Assembly (NCBI GenBank): GCA_012295275.1
Contig: CM022676.1
Coordinates: 17,549,416 to 17,613,415 of the forward strand
Direction of reading: 5' to 3'
DNA from: Chrysomallon squamiferum
Taxonomy: Eukaryota > Mollusca > Gastropoda > Neomphalida > Peltospiridae
Length of the DNA: 64,000 nt
How positions within the stretch are numbered: the stretch's first letter is position 1; each line of letters opens with the position of its first letter. Below, piece after piece: positions 51,408 to 64,000 of the stretch. Both the position numbers and the translations under genes were made by a program. The notes under the pieces are model-generated. The model searched no databases. It was not told where the DNA came from and worked only from the letters and a program-made list of their open reading frames with translations.

Positions 51408-51492
51408 TATGTTCATATGTGTATCTTTCTTTTCAAGGACAGTGTATCATTTCACAGTATAATTTTTACTTCCACACTTCTGTGCACTGATG

Positions 51493-53761
51493 TTTAGAGC
51501 AGTCACTATGCAAATATACCTCCATGTGTGATATATACAAATATACCTCCATGTGTGATATATACAAATATACCTCCATATGTGATATTGATATTAAAAT
51601 TCTGCTTTGTTGTACGCTTTTTAATTAATCAAAGAAATCAGTTCAAAGAGAAACTCGATGTTTTTTTTATCAAGACTACAGTTAACTCCATGCATATCCG
51701 GTCTAAAAAAATTTGTGTTTATAAATACAAAGTAGATATTGTCAAATTAAGGTAAATCTTTACGTCCAATGTATCGAACTATGAGTAAATCTTTTATCTG
51801 AAATAAATATGTGAGATACAATCATTAATAGTGGCTCGTCTTATAACTTACAGTTTTTGTATTATTTACTACTACTCAGCTACTGTACTAGTACTACCTA
51901 GTGAAGTTTCAGTTGTCAGTTATAAACAATAAACAGTTGTGTGGAGTACAATTTACTGTAATAGTTGGACAGAACTGATGTAAATTTGTTGCTACTTGGG
52001 TTTGTTTTTATGTGTACCTAAACAAAATGTATATTAAATTGTTAATAAAGTTAAAATTAGCCATATTCTGATTTATTATTGCATGGATAATGTTAAGTTG
52101 TCATACGTTGTTTCTTTACTTCCAAGTTTGAAATGAATCCAAGGCAAATTTGACAGAAATGGCTACCATAAACAAAGCTCTAGAATGTCATGTATCTAAC
52201 TTTTTCATTCATGTATAGAGGTTCTATTACATTATAAATGTTTATCTTGTGATTCAAATAAAAAATTATACAAAATGGTTAATTTTTCCAAATTTTTATT
52301 TGATTTGTTTATTCCCTGCTATTTGTAACTGACACAAGTAGTAGTATTTCTATGCATCCTCTGACAATGGGTCAAGATTACTGAAGACCAAAGTTACCAT
52401 ATTCCATTTTATATTTATGTTAATTTTCATATGCTAGTATTTTTAGTATGTTTCTTGTTTTTTCTATAGAATTAGAAAAATGGATTCAAGCCTATCAGGG
52501 AATCTGCTAGCTGTTAGTGTGTTTCTATGAGACACAATAGAAGCCTTGACTGAAAAGAACTGAGTTTAAGAAGAAAATGCCAAACTGAAATGCATTGCTT
52601 TTGTTTAAATATTACTTTCCACACTTATGTAATTATGACTGAAGAATTTCTTAAGTGATTTATTGGTCAGATATTTTATAGGGGCAAGAATACCTAAAAT
52701 GTCATTGAAGTTACAGTCCCAGATCATGTATGTATTAGTCAGTGTAAAAAATTACAAAAGTGTTTATCTGATGCACTTTATTACATTAGTTATAAGCAGT
52801 TGTTTCTCATTTTGAATTGAAAAATATCTTATAATCTTCAGTAGATTTTTATTCATTTTCAAAACCTTGTCACACAGTTTTGTGTCACTGGTGTTACCAG
52901 AGATGAAGTCTGTGAGTTGAGAAATAGCAGTCACTCCTAATTGATCTTCCAACATGTAGATGTCAGCAAAGAAGTAATACATGCACAAGAATGACTCTGT
53001 TTTTCTCAAATATATCAGTAAAATGAACTGATGGTTTATTCACTGTCATTAGTGTTGTTGGCATAAACCTGGGTCACTTTGTCCTCTGTGCAGATGTCAG
53101 TCTTACAATAGTTTTTATATTTAATCTTTCCGTGTCAGTCTGTTATTGAATATTGAATATTTTAATTTACACTTACTTTTTATTACATTTATAAGAAAAA
53201 TGAAAGTTAAATAGTTAACTTGTATCTATGTGAGCTCTTGTTTTATAATTAAAGCTATATTATTTTTGTATTTTCTTTATTTAATATTCAATGATAATTA
53301 ATACCCTTCATTGACATTAAAATTGAAGAGTAAATTGCAGATATATAAACATTTTCTAACTTAAGTTAGCATCATAAACTTACAAAGCGAAAACAACACA
53401 ACGCAACCTAGAAACCTTTCCACTTTAATCCAAGAATATAAATAATTTCATGTTAGAGAAACAAATCCATTTGCCTGTAAATTATTTCAGGATTATGAAT
53501 ATCTTGTACAGGTAGCAGTTCTATATCTGACAGGTACAGTCTCCATGGTGACCAGTACTCTCAGGTGAAGTAAGAAAAAAGGGAGACAATTCATCAGGTC
53601 TCATTGCAGCAGGTTTTAAGAGTGTGATATGAAACACTGGTTTTACAATCTTCATGCAGAAATCCAGGACATCACATACCCTCTTGTTTACATGTTCCTT
53701 CCAAACAAGTCTCAAGCTATGTACGTCTCAGTTTTTCAACTCTTGAAGCCTGAAGCCACAG
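51493..53761. other. AT-rich flank outside the right arm
   Basis: Begins with a 28-bp unit in three copies (ATATACCTCCATGTGTGATA, about 51,515-51,590). The remaining 2 kb is AT-rich. Two minus-strand frames stand out: 53,009-52,764 (YYFFADIYMLEDQLGVTAIS, then LTDFISGNTSDTKLCDKVLK) and 53,715-53,521 (KPVFHITLLKPAAMRP). Neither has a domain I can name with confidence or clear splice context. Confidence 0.5.
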
Positions 53762-56040
53762 ATTATCTAGACTGACTTTGAGAAAGCTGTCTCCAGTGCA
53801 GCAGTGAAAGAGTTCAAGGAGATGTTTTTTCAGCAGTGCCCAAGTTCTGTGGAGGAAGATTCAGCATATTGGCCATACAAAGAATATTCTGGTAACAGTA
53901 TGTAAGATAAAGAACCACCTAGTTAAAGTTGTTAGTGTTTAGATAAAAAAATGTGTGCATTGTTACTTTACTAATCATAGTTTTCTTTCTTAATATACTA
54001 ACAGATTAGTCTTGGACTTTTCATTTATATATATTCTATAAAAAGTTTCATATCTTCAGTTATTTTACACCTAATATCAAACTACATTACAGTACAAATT
54101 AAAAAATATAAATAAATAAATAAAATAATTATTTATTATTTATATTTACTGTTTTATTTGTTTTATGTTGATTTAATTATTCTTCTGAGGATTAAGATGT
54201 TAGATTTAACACAGTGTAGGAAAACAATATTTATTCTGGTGAAGAAACTGTTTATTAACGTTTAATATCTTTTTATTATTTATTTTTAATTTCTTTTTAA
54301 TTTATTAAACATCATTTTTTAAGTTTTAGTTGTAGAGCTCATAACAGTTAATAATGAAATTATTTTTATTTACCACAGGGATTCTTGAAAGGAACTGGTT
54401 GATAATGGAGTTGTTGAAACTGAGTTCAAGTCTGTTTGATTTGACGTCAGCTCTAAATTCCAATCACAGACAGAACCCAGCTTGAATCCATCCCCAGAGA
54501 TGTTGCTGTGTTCTGGTGGGTTGCTTCCAGCATATTCAAGTCCACAAACAGAGTTCAGCAGCTGCAGTTGTCAGTGGTAATATTTTACTAACAGTTTTAA
54601 TATGTTGATGATACACAACTGAGAAGTAAGCTACTCAGTTGCTGTTATTATAGATGAGCAACGCACATGACAACATAAACACCAGAATTTTCTCATAAAT
54701 GTATTTTGTTATACATATTTTCTACTTATTTTTTTATTTTGTTGAGGTTTTAGGTTTTAAAATTATTATTTTTATTATTATGGTTGTTGTTTTTCATTTA
54801 TTTATTTACTTATTTATTTAGTTTGTTGTTGTTATACTTATTAATAGTTGTTTAAATTAAGTGGAATGTATTTGAAATAAATATTTAGAATGTTAGTTTT
54901 TATTTTCAGTGTTATTACTGAAGATTGACTGTACTGAAGCAGTGCTGGAGAAAAAAGTTCATGTTTTCTCTGATCACATGAAAACAGGTTTACTTTCTCA
55001 GCTGTTTTCATTAATACAACAGAATCAATTGACATTCATTACATGTAGGTTTTTCAGGCCCTGTGTGTAAAAACATGAACATGAAATGATTAAAAAAAAA
55101 CTTGATATGAGACACTAAATTCAAAAGATAATTGTATTCTTTTATGTATTTATTTATTTCCTTTCTTAACTACAGATATATATAGACATATCGTTTACGT
55201 TTTCTTAGTATTTTACATATCATGTGTTGGTTCTTTTTTAATAATTAATTTTTATATTTATTTGATTATTATTTTTATTTTCACTAAAAAAAAAAAAAAA
55301 AAAAAAATCTTTTCTGCTTTTTTTTGTTCTTATATATATAAATTACTTCAGGATCATTAATATAAATAATTTGTGTTAGTTCAGAATCCAGTGTCAGATC
55401 AGCCCAGGAGACAGTCTACTACTCTGAGCTGACAAGAAAAACAGAGGAAGAATTTCCTGTGAAACATCCAGTCAGATGTGAGAAGTCAGCCATTGATTAG
55501 AAAGTGAGTGAATTTGTTACACAGAGCTTACATTTAGATTTAGTAACTGAAATACACACATACAGTCATGTTAACATTTTAAATGTTAACTTAGTACATT
55601 AATATCAAAAATGTGAATGCTACATAGTAAAATTATTTGATCCATACTTCAAACTGGGTTTATTCAAACTTGTGCTAAAGTCAGATGTCCCCTGTCAATA
55701 CCTTAGCTAACATATAAATAATTATTTGCTTTTGTTTCGAATGAATGATAAATTTTAATTTTTTGAGTAAACTATTTTTTTCTTTTGTTTTTATTACTTT
55801 ACAGGATAAACTTAGACTTGCTGACCAGAAAAAAAGCCAAACAATTAAGTCACAATCCGTCATATTTGAATCATATCTAACCTTCATTTTAGATGTCAAA
55901 TTGTATAATGAACATTAACATAGTTTATACAACTCAGAATATTATTTCATTTTAATTACAAGTTTTAATTTTTTTTTTAATTTTCTTCAGGTTCTTTTAT
56001 CATGCGCTTGGTTTGAGAATGAAAGAAAACACGTGAGAAA
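53762..56040 (+). pseudogene. Series of exon-like blocks of an unrecognised gene, with stops
   Basis: Blocks with GT-AG borders: 53,762-53,891 (DFEKAVSSAAVKEFKEMFFQ then QCPSSVEEDSAYWPYKEYS, after an early TAG); 54,379-54,576 (ILERNWLIMELLKLSSSLFD; a second frame reads RDVAVFWWVASSIFKSTNRV, so a frameshift is likely); 54,910-55,044 (LLLKIDCTEAVLEKKVHVFS then DHMKTGLLSQLFSLIQQNQL); 55,386-55,503 (SSVRSAQETVYYSELTRKTE, ending SAID-TAG-K before GTGAGT); 55,805-55,915 (DKLRLADQKKSQTIKSQSVI); and from 55,991 (VLLSCAWFENERKHVRNEIL then TGA). The first two join in phase. The product would be helical and charged. I do not recognise the family. The repeated stops suggest another decayed, intron-bearing gene. 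Confidence 0.45.
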
Positions 56041-57691
<1,651 letters not shown>

Positions 57692-57969
57692 ACTGATAGA
57701 TGTAAATGCACTGTTTAAATATTATAAAAGTATCAAAATTATTTACAGTTTTACAGCAGAAATCGGAATAATCAGTCTACTGGTGAAGCCGCTTTGTCTC
57801 TCAAAGGCGAGGTCCGAGCAATGTCACCAAAACTACAATAAAAGTAAAGAAAACATGTAATTGAGATGACGTACGTATATTCCGTTTTCATAGCAATAGT
57901 AGTACACGTGTTTTATGACTAGTTACATATATATTACAATGTAATGATTACAGCTATATTACAATATCA

Positions 57970-59138
57970 TCCAGTTAGTCGTTCAATTTCAGACAGGATT
58001 TATTGTTTCCAATGTGGGGGTGTGAGTGTGTGTGGGTGTGTCTGTGTTTGTGTGTGTCTGTGTGTGGGTGTGTCCGTGTGTGTGAGTCTGTGTGTGTGTG
58101 GGTGTGTCCGTGTGTGTGTGTGTGCGCGCATTTTCTCTCGAGTACAACATGTACGTTATTCGTGGTGGTGAATGATAACCAAGAAAGACGTGATTCCAGC
58201 AAGATTATTATTCACATTTAAAAATATATTAATTAATTAATTAATAATGATAATACTACTACTACTATTACTACAACTAGTACTACTAACAGCAACACCA
58301 ACAATAATAATAATAATAACAATAATAATACTAATTAATTACTAATATGAGTATATTTCACAGAAAATAATAGCTTTTATTCATTGAGATTTGTCACACA
58401 CACATAAACAAAAAATGTTTTTCTCTTTCTTTTCTTAGATGAAAAGGGTCTATATATTTTATTATTTCTGTGTTAGTGTTTACATGGACTGAGCGATAAG
58501 TAAATATTTCATAAATTACATTCACAAATGTTAATATTTGTACTTACCGTCGACTACTAGATTTAAAAAAAAAGATTAAAGTCATATCATAATATGTTAG
58601 ATGGGGAAATTAGTTTAATACTGACATAAAGTTTGAAGAAAGGTGACAATTTAAGTGTACGTGTGTGCTGTATTTGTTTAACTGTAATGTACTTTCTTTA
58701 TTTAACAAGACGATCAGATTTTCATCATCTTTGGGTGTGGAGTGAATTCTTTATAGTACTCCTGAATAAATCTGTCATTATAAAACACTTGTAACGTTTT
58801 TATTATTCACACGTGCAAACAAACAACATAGTAAGTTTCGCTTCAGTAAACAAACAAAATATTATTTGAAAAAAATTCCAATTCGTTGATGCGGTGACGT
58901 GGTAAATGAAGAAGAAAGAAAGCATTCCTTTGTTCGTCAGTGAAGTCTTGTCTCTATCTCCTCACAGTCGCCATATTGAAGACTTTTTTCTTTTGTTTAG
59001 AGGTTAACTGAACAAACGTGGCAGACTTCACTTTGTCTCTTCAACCTTTTCCTTCGTGGAAAAACATATGTGTGTATGTATCTTCCCCAGGAAACTAAAG
59101 TTCGAAATGACAAATACATATATATACATAGAATAGAA

Positions 59139-59170
<32 letters not shown>

Positions 59171-59723
59171 GCTATGAAAGTAGCGGCCACATCTGTTAAA
59201 ATAAGTTTATTTTTGTAAGCTATGAAATAAGCTAACATAAAATTCAGTCCACTTCTCTGTAAATTTACTGACAAAGCTGTAGATAAACAGAATGCGAATC
59301 AGCTGGACATTATCAACACATTTCATGTAATAATTAATATCAATTTAGTTATATTGACAGAAGATAATAATTTTACTCAATCAGACTTGTTTCACACAGA
59401 CACACGTTTGCGCATGTATATGTAGGTGTATCTCAGAGAGAGAGAGAGAGAGAGAGAGAGATTAATCACAGTTATTAAAATAATCAAATGTACTAAATTT
59501 ACAATTATACTTCTGGTTTGCGTGTATTTGTGATATTGTATTACTTTTAATAAACGTGACACTTAAAACGTTTGCATCATTCCTGTCTTGTGTGCCGTCT
59601 CTCATTCACGCACACAAACAAACTGTATGTATTTAGATTATTCAACTAATGAAATATATGCTATAGTATACCGAATTAATTAGTTTAAAAACAATATTAT
59701 TATTATTATTATTATTATTATCA

Positions 59724-59769
<46 letters not shown>

Positions 59770-60700
59770 TGTTATTATTATTATTATTATGCTTACGTGA
59801 CTAAAAGGTTATGTTATCTTTGCATCCTGTTTTTCATTGCTATTAATTAATTAGATATCTTATGAAGAGGATAGATAAGCGTCTGTATGTAACTATACAC
59901 GTTAAAAAAGTTCTATTTTTGGTGTAGAAGTGTTTTATATTTCTCTTTTGTCCGACAAACCTGTAAAGCGGGCTTCACTTTATGACGATGAAAAAATTGT
60001 GACGGGTTTATTCAGAGAGGCTATTCTCATTTATAACTGAACCGTTAACGAAAGTCTAAGATTTCATTATGTCAATTTGATCTTTACTTTTCTGTCGCGC
60101 ATCCTACATAGCTCCACGCTTTCTTATATTCATGAAACAATGTGTGTGTGTGAAATTAAAAATTATAATAAAAGGTAACGCCATTGTAATATATATATAT
60201 ATATATAAAGTAATTTGAAAATGTATTAAAATATTTAGAAAACAATTGTGTCAGGTATATTTTTCAAGCTATTAACAGTGCTGACATAATACTGAGTCCC
60301 TGTTTTTGGTAAAACTATTGATAAATATTATCATCCTGAGAAGCTGTAGATATATGGATTTGCAAATATGACAAGTTTTCATATACTTTTTAAGTGTTAG
60401 ATTGGTAGATAAATTTAGTTGCATGACATAGAATAATAACAATTTCTCACTTAGATTTATTACACAGCTTGTGTTTATGTTAATTTATGTTATTTCCTAT
60501 TACCTGTTTTGATAACAACACCCCCAGTCATCAGTGATATCTATTTGTCCGCTGACACCCGATAGGCGTTTAACTGTAGCATTTGTAGTAAAACATTCCA
60601 CTTTGATGTTTAATATTTATAAACAGCCGCTCTGTTTAAAACGCATATCTCTCTGTCACAAGTGAGTCTACTGTGTATGTGTGTGTATGTGAGTGTGTCT
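57970..60700 (+). repeat. Direct-repeat module, copy C
   Basis: Follows copy B from its beginning (CGTTCAATTTCAGACAGGAT, compare 12,818) through the GA run (59,437-59,460), the GCGGGCTTCACTTTATGACG block (59,968) and AACGCCATTGTAATATATA (60,177) to the AAGTGAGTC that precedes the GT array (60,660). It also follows copy A from 58,482 (CATGGACTGA). Internal microsatellites are a GT-rich tract (58,015-58,130), AT (59,141-59,170) and TTA (59,695-59,790). About 210 bases at 60,390-60,600 have no partner in copy B. Confidence 0.75.
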
Positions 60701-60723
60701 GTGTGTGTGTATGTGTGTGTGTA

Positions 60724-60776
<53 letters not shown>

Positions 60777-61191
60777 CTGTGTGTGTGTCTGTGTGTGTAT
60801 CTGTGTGTATGTGTGTGTATGTGTGCGTTTGTCTCTGTGTGTGTATTTGTGTATGTCTGTGTGTACGTATATGTGTGGATGTGTGTGTGTATGTGTGTGT
60901 ATGTGTCTGTGTGTGTGTTTGTGTGTGTATGTGTGTGTCTGTGTGTGTATGTATGTGTGTGTGTCTGTGTGTGTATATATGTGTGTATGTGTTTGTGGCT
61001 GTATGTGAGGGTGGCTGTGTGTGTGTGTATGTGTGTGTGTGTGTGTGTGTGTTGTGTGTGTATGTATGTGTGTGTGTGTGTGTTACTGTGTGTGTATGTG
61101 TGTGTGTGTGTGTGTATGTATGTGTCTGTGTGTATGTGTGTGTGTGTGTGTGTGTGTGTCTGTGTGTCTGTCTGTATGTATGTGTCTGTGT

Positions 61192-61246
<55 letters not shown>

Positions 61247-61411
61247 TGTGTATGCGTGTCTGTCTGTGTATTTGTGTGTGTGTGTGTGTATGTGTGTGTG
61301 TATGTGTGTGTGTATCTGTGTGTGTGTGTCTGTGTGTGTGTCTGTGTGTGTGTGTCTGTGGATGTGTGTATGTGTCTGTGTGTGTGTCTGTGTGTGTGAC
61401 TGTGTGTGTGT
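60671..61411. repeat. Long GT-rich microsatellite
   Basis: About 740 bases of TGTGTG with A and C interruptions. The frames of up to 273 codons across it encode Cys-Val repeats only and should not be annotated as proteins. It is the counterpart of the GT tract that runs into the assembly gap in copy B. Confidence 0.97.
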
Positions 61412-61414
61412 GAT

Positions 61415-61605
61415 TAGTCAGTTACCCAGCGCGTTCAATCCACAGCGATCGTTCCACCTTTCTCACCTAATAAGAAAAACTCGGCAGATCGTTCTGCGAG
61501 ACAAAAGTCCGTAACACCAAGCACTGCCGAGGTGACAGTTAATCCCGCAGTTCCTCGGCTTTTCATCATACAAGTGACAAGGCGGAAGATAAAATATATT
61601 TCGAC
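61415..61605. other. Unique, relatively GC-rich island between microsatellites
   Basis: About 190 bases of mixed sequence (TTACCCAGCGCGTTCAATCC, then CAGCGATCGTTCCACCTTTC, CACTGCCGAGGTGACAG) wedged between the GT tract and a CA run (61,611-61,659). Composition differs sharply from everything nearby. The GCGTTCAATCC part is faintly tRNA T-arm-like. No coding or RNA identity is established. Confidence 0.5.
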
Positions 61606-61608
61606 TGT

Positions 61609-61849
<241 letters not shown>

Positions 61850-61964
61850 CTTCCTGTAACATATTTTGAAACTCATTTTCTTTGTTTTCCCCGACTGTTA
61901 GTTACATGGGTTGTGGTGTATATCAGACAGAATTTCATGTAACAAAAATAATTAAAATCTACGT

Positions 61965-61966
61965 AA

Positions 61967-62009
<43 letters not shown>

Positions 62010-62010
62010 A
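61965..62010. repeat. (AAAT)n microsatellite
   Basis: About eleven AAAT units. Similar AAAT runs occur at 6,833-6,860 and 12,945-13,068. Confidence 0.93.
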
Positions 62011-62199
62011 TTTAAAAACAGAGCGTACTGCAAACAGGACCGTTTCGCTACTGGAACCTGCCTCAGATCAACTTTACTTCAGTGGTGATTGTCACTGTCG
62101 CTAAATGACAACTAAAATTTCCCTAACAGTTTTGCATTTTTCTGCCCTGTTGATGCTTACATGATATTTTCTGTGTAAATCTTAACAAAGCGAAATTTG

Positions 62200-62477
62200 T
62201 TGTAAAAAAAAAAAGAGAGAGAGAGATTATATTAGATTAATTACAGGTATTAAAATAATAAAAAGGTGATACTTAACAGATTTGCGTCATGCCTGTCTTG
62301 TGTGCACGCTCTCATTCACGCATAGAAACAAACTGTCTATATTTAGATTATTCAACTCATGAAATATGTACTATACTGAATTAATCTATATCTGTGTTTG
62401 TGTATGTGTGAGTGTGTATGTGTGTGTGTTAACAATAAGAAACAAAGGTATGTAATATTTAGAGGGAAAAATTATTA

Positions 62478-62540
<63 letters not shown>

Positions 62541-62720
62541 GTGTACGTGACTAAAAGCTTATGTTATTTGTATATCCTGTTTTTCATTGCTATTGATTAT
62601 TTATTTATCTGATAACAAAGGATAGATAATAGTCTGTATGTAACTATACAATTTTGAACAATATCTATTTTGGTGTAGAAGTGTATTATCTTTCTCTTTT
62701 GTCCGAAAAACCTGTTCGCT
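62200..62720 (+). repeat. Partial, decayed module copy D
   Basis: Carries the GA-then-TTAATTACAGGTATTAAAAT junction, TCATTCACGCATAGAAACAA, a TTA run (62,472-62,540), TATATCCTGTTTTTCATTGC and TGGTGTAGAAGTGTATTAT, in the same order as copies A and C, then breaks off after CCGAAAAACCTGTTCG. It lacks the front of the module. Confidence 0.65.
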
Positions 62721-63290
62721 GTCGATCTGGTGCATTTTACCTGGAACAAGCAACCATTATACTACTTTACCTATATCCTCACTGAATCAGTTTGATACTT
62801 GTCTGGTGGACTAACAGGCATTTACCAATTAAACATGGCTGGCAAATCAAAGAACAGATTCACACCAGAATTTCATAGACAGGAACTATAAACATTAGCG
62901 CATGATGTTAGGGAAATGAGTTTTACGTGGTGGTAGAATGCACAGGGTTAATAAGAGGCAGTGTTTTATTTTTTTATTTTTTTTTATTCATTTTTATTTT
63001 TTTCTTGAACTTACAGATTATTTCTCTAATGTGTCTGAAGCCGTAATTGTCTTTGTTGTTGTTTTTGTGTCGTTGCTATTAGTGATCGTTCTGTTATAAT
63101 TATTATTTTTTTATTGATTACTTTTATTATAATAGTAATTATTGTTGTTGTTGTTGTTGTTGTCGTCGTTGTTGTTGTTCTTCTTATTATTATTACTGTG
63201 TGACGCATTGTATAAAATGTTCTGCTCACAGATATGAAGATGTTCTTTGACCCCTCTATCATTAAAACGTTTCGTTCAAAAACATCTCGA
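62721..63290. other. Spacer, no gene seen
   Basis: Mixed sequence followed by T-rich and TTG/TTA triplet runs (about 62,965-63,000 and 63,135-63,200). The minus-strand frame at 63,026-63,262 is a Thr/Ile artefact of the triplets. Confidence 0.6.
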
Positions 63291-63294
63291 TACG

Positions 63295-64000
<706 letters not shown>

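Larger units (their letters stand above)
40154..51492 (-). repeat. Right arm of the large inverted duplication
   Basis: Reverse complement of 26,708-37,488. It is about 560 bases longer than the left arm, mainly through an extra 1.3 kb at about 47,205-48,540, partly offset by shorter minisatellites. It begins (40,154) in the CAMSAP intron upstream of the last exon and ends (51,492) inside a MARS1 exon after ...TGTGCACTGATG. Both genes are therefore truncated on this side. Confidence 0.92.
48556..51492 (+). pseudogene. MARS1: Methionyl-tRNA synthetase-like pseudogene, right copy (truncated)
   Basis: Plus-strand exons: 48,556-48,620 (EHYYSVEWSEAVTDWDK, assignment uncertain); 49,029-49,144 (INMLVSSALPYISSVPHHGN then ITGCVVSS, the ALPY and HIGH-type motifs, with a private two-base loss at its end); 49,600-49,697 (CSKCGYHSMRGHQCDVC); about 50,213-50,319 (GDGIIARCINCDQKWGTIVP, ending in TAA before GTATAA); 50,747-50,831 (VFCVWFDVPVDYISVTANYT); about 51,432-51,492 (KDSVSFHSIIFTSTLLCTD, cut off). 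The one-base frameshift after CDSSML and the terminal TAA of the fourth exon are shared with the left copy. The acceptor before the last exon is lost here (TTCAT where the left has TTCAG). Dead before duplication, and decaying further since. Confidence 0.84.

Noticed and set aside
53521-53715. KPVFHITLLKP on the minus strand as the end of a Ty3-type integrase
   Set aside because: The short motif resembles the VFHVSLLKP seen in such elements, but there is no reverse transcriptase, RNase H, integrase core or LTR nearby.
60662-61514. Long open frames of 111-273 codons in several phases
   Set aside because: They are Cys/Val-rich translations of a GT microsatellite, open in several frames at once, with no unique sequence.

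Overview
This is AT-rich nuclear DNA from an invertebrate animal. Split genes with GT-AG introns, tRNA-derived SINE heads and dense microsatellites (GA, GT, TAA and AAAT types) all point away from bacteria, plants and vertebrates. A mollusc or other lophotrochozoan is my best guess, but nothing in the sequence settles the species. Base composition and introns of a few hundred bases to about 1 kb are typical of a compact gene block inside a repeat-rich region. There is one 200-base assembly gap (14,771-14,970).

Layout. 1-3,300 is repeat-rich and carries the first copy (A) of a roughly 2 kb direct-repeat module. 4,916-6,620 (minus strand) holds a BTB-BACK-PHR gene of the BTBD6-like type. It is interrupted by an in-frame TGA inside the PHR domain, and its intron carries four 69-bp tandem copies of its own splice acceptor. 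6,640-22,500 has no convincing gene: AT-rich spacer, microsatellites, module copy B (12,815-14,770), diverged tandem repeats (15,340-16,340) and a long 30-bp-type minisatellite (17,930-18,680). 22,536-24,940 has a 60-bp minisatellite and a few exon-like blocks on the minus strand that I cannot name.

The centre of the window is a large inverted duplication. The left arm is 26,708-37,488, the spacer 37,489-40,153 and the right arm 40,154-51,492. Each arm carries the same head-to-head gene pair: a CAMSAP/Patronin-like gene pointing toward the centre and a cytosolic methionyl-tRNA synthetase (MARS1-like) gene pointing outward. Exons, splice sites and phases are still readable, so these are unprocessed gene copies. 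All four are pseudogenes. Several lesions are shared by both arms and so predate the inversion; others are private to one arm. The right arm stops in the middle of a MARS1 exon and lacks the last CAMSAP exon, so the left arm is the parental copy and the right arm the derived one.

51,493-57,500 contains another set of exon-like blocks (53,762-56,040, plus strand) from a gene I do not recognise. 57,970-64,000 is repeat-rich and holds module copy C and further fragments, which mirrors the left edge of the window. I see no intact gene beyond the BTB-PHR candidate, and no operon-like or defence-type system. The most notable object is the dead, inverted CAMSAP/MARS1 duplication.
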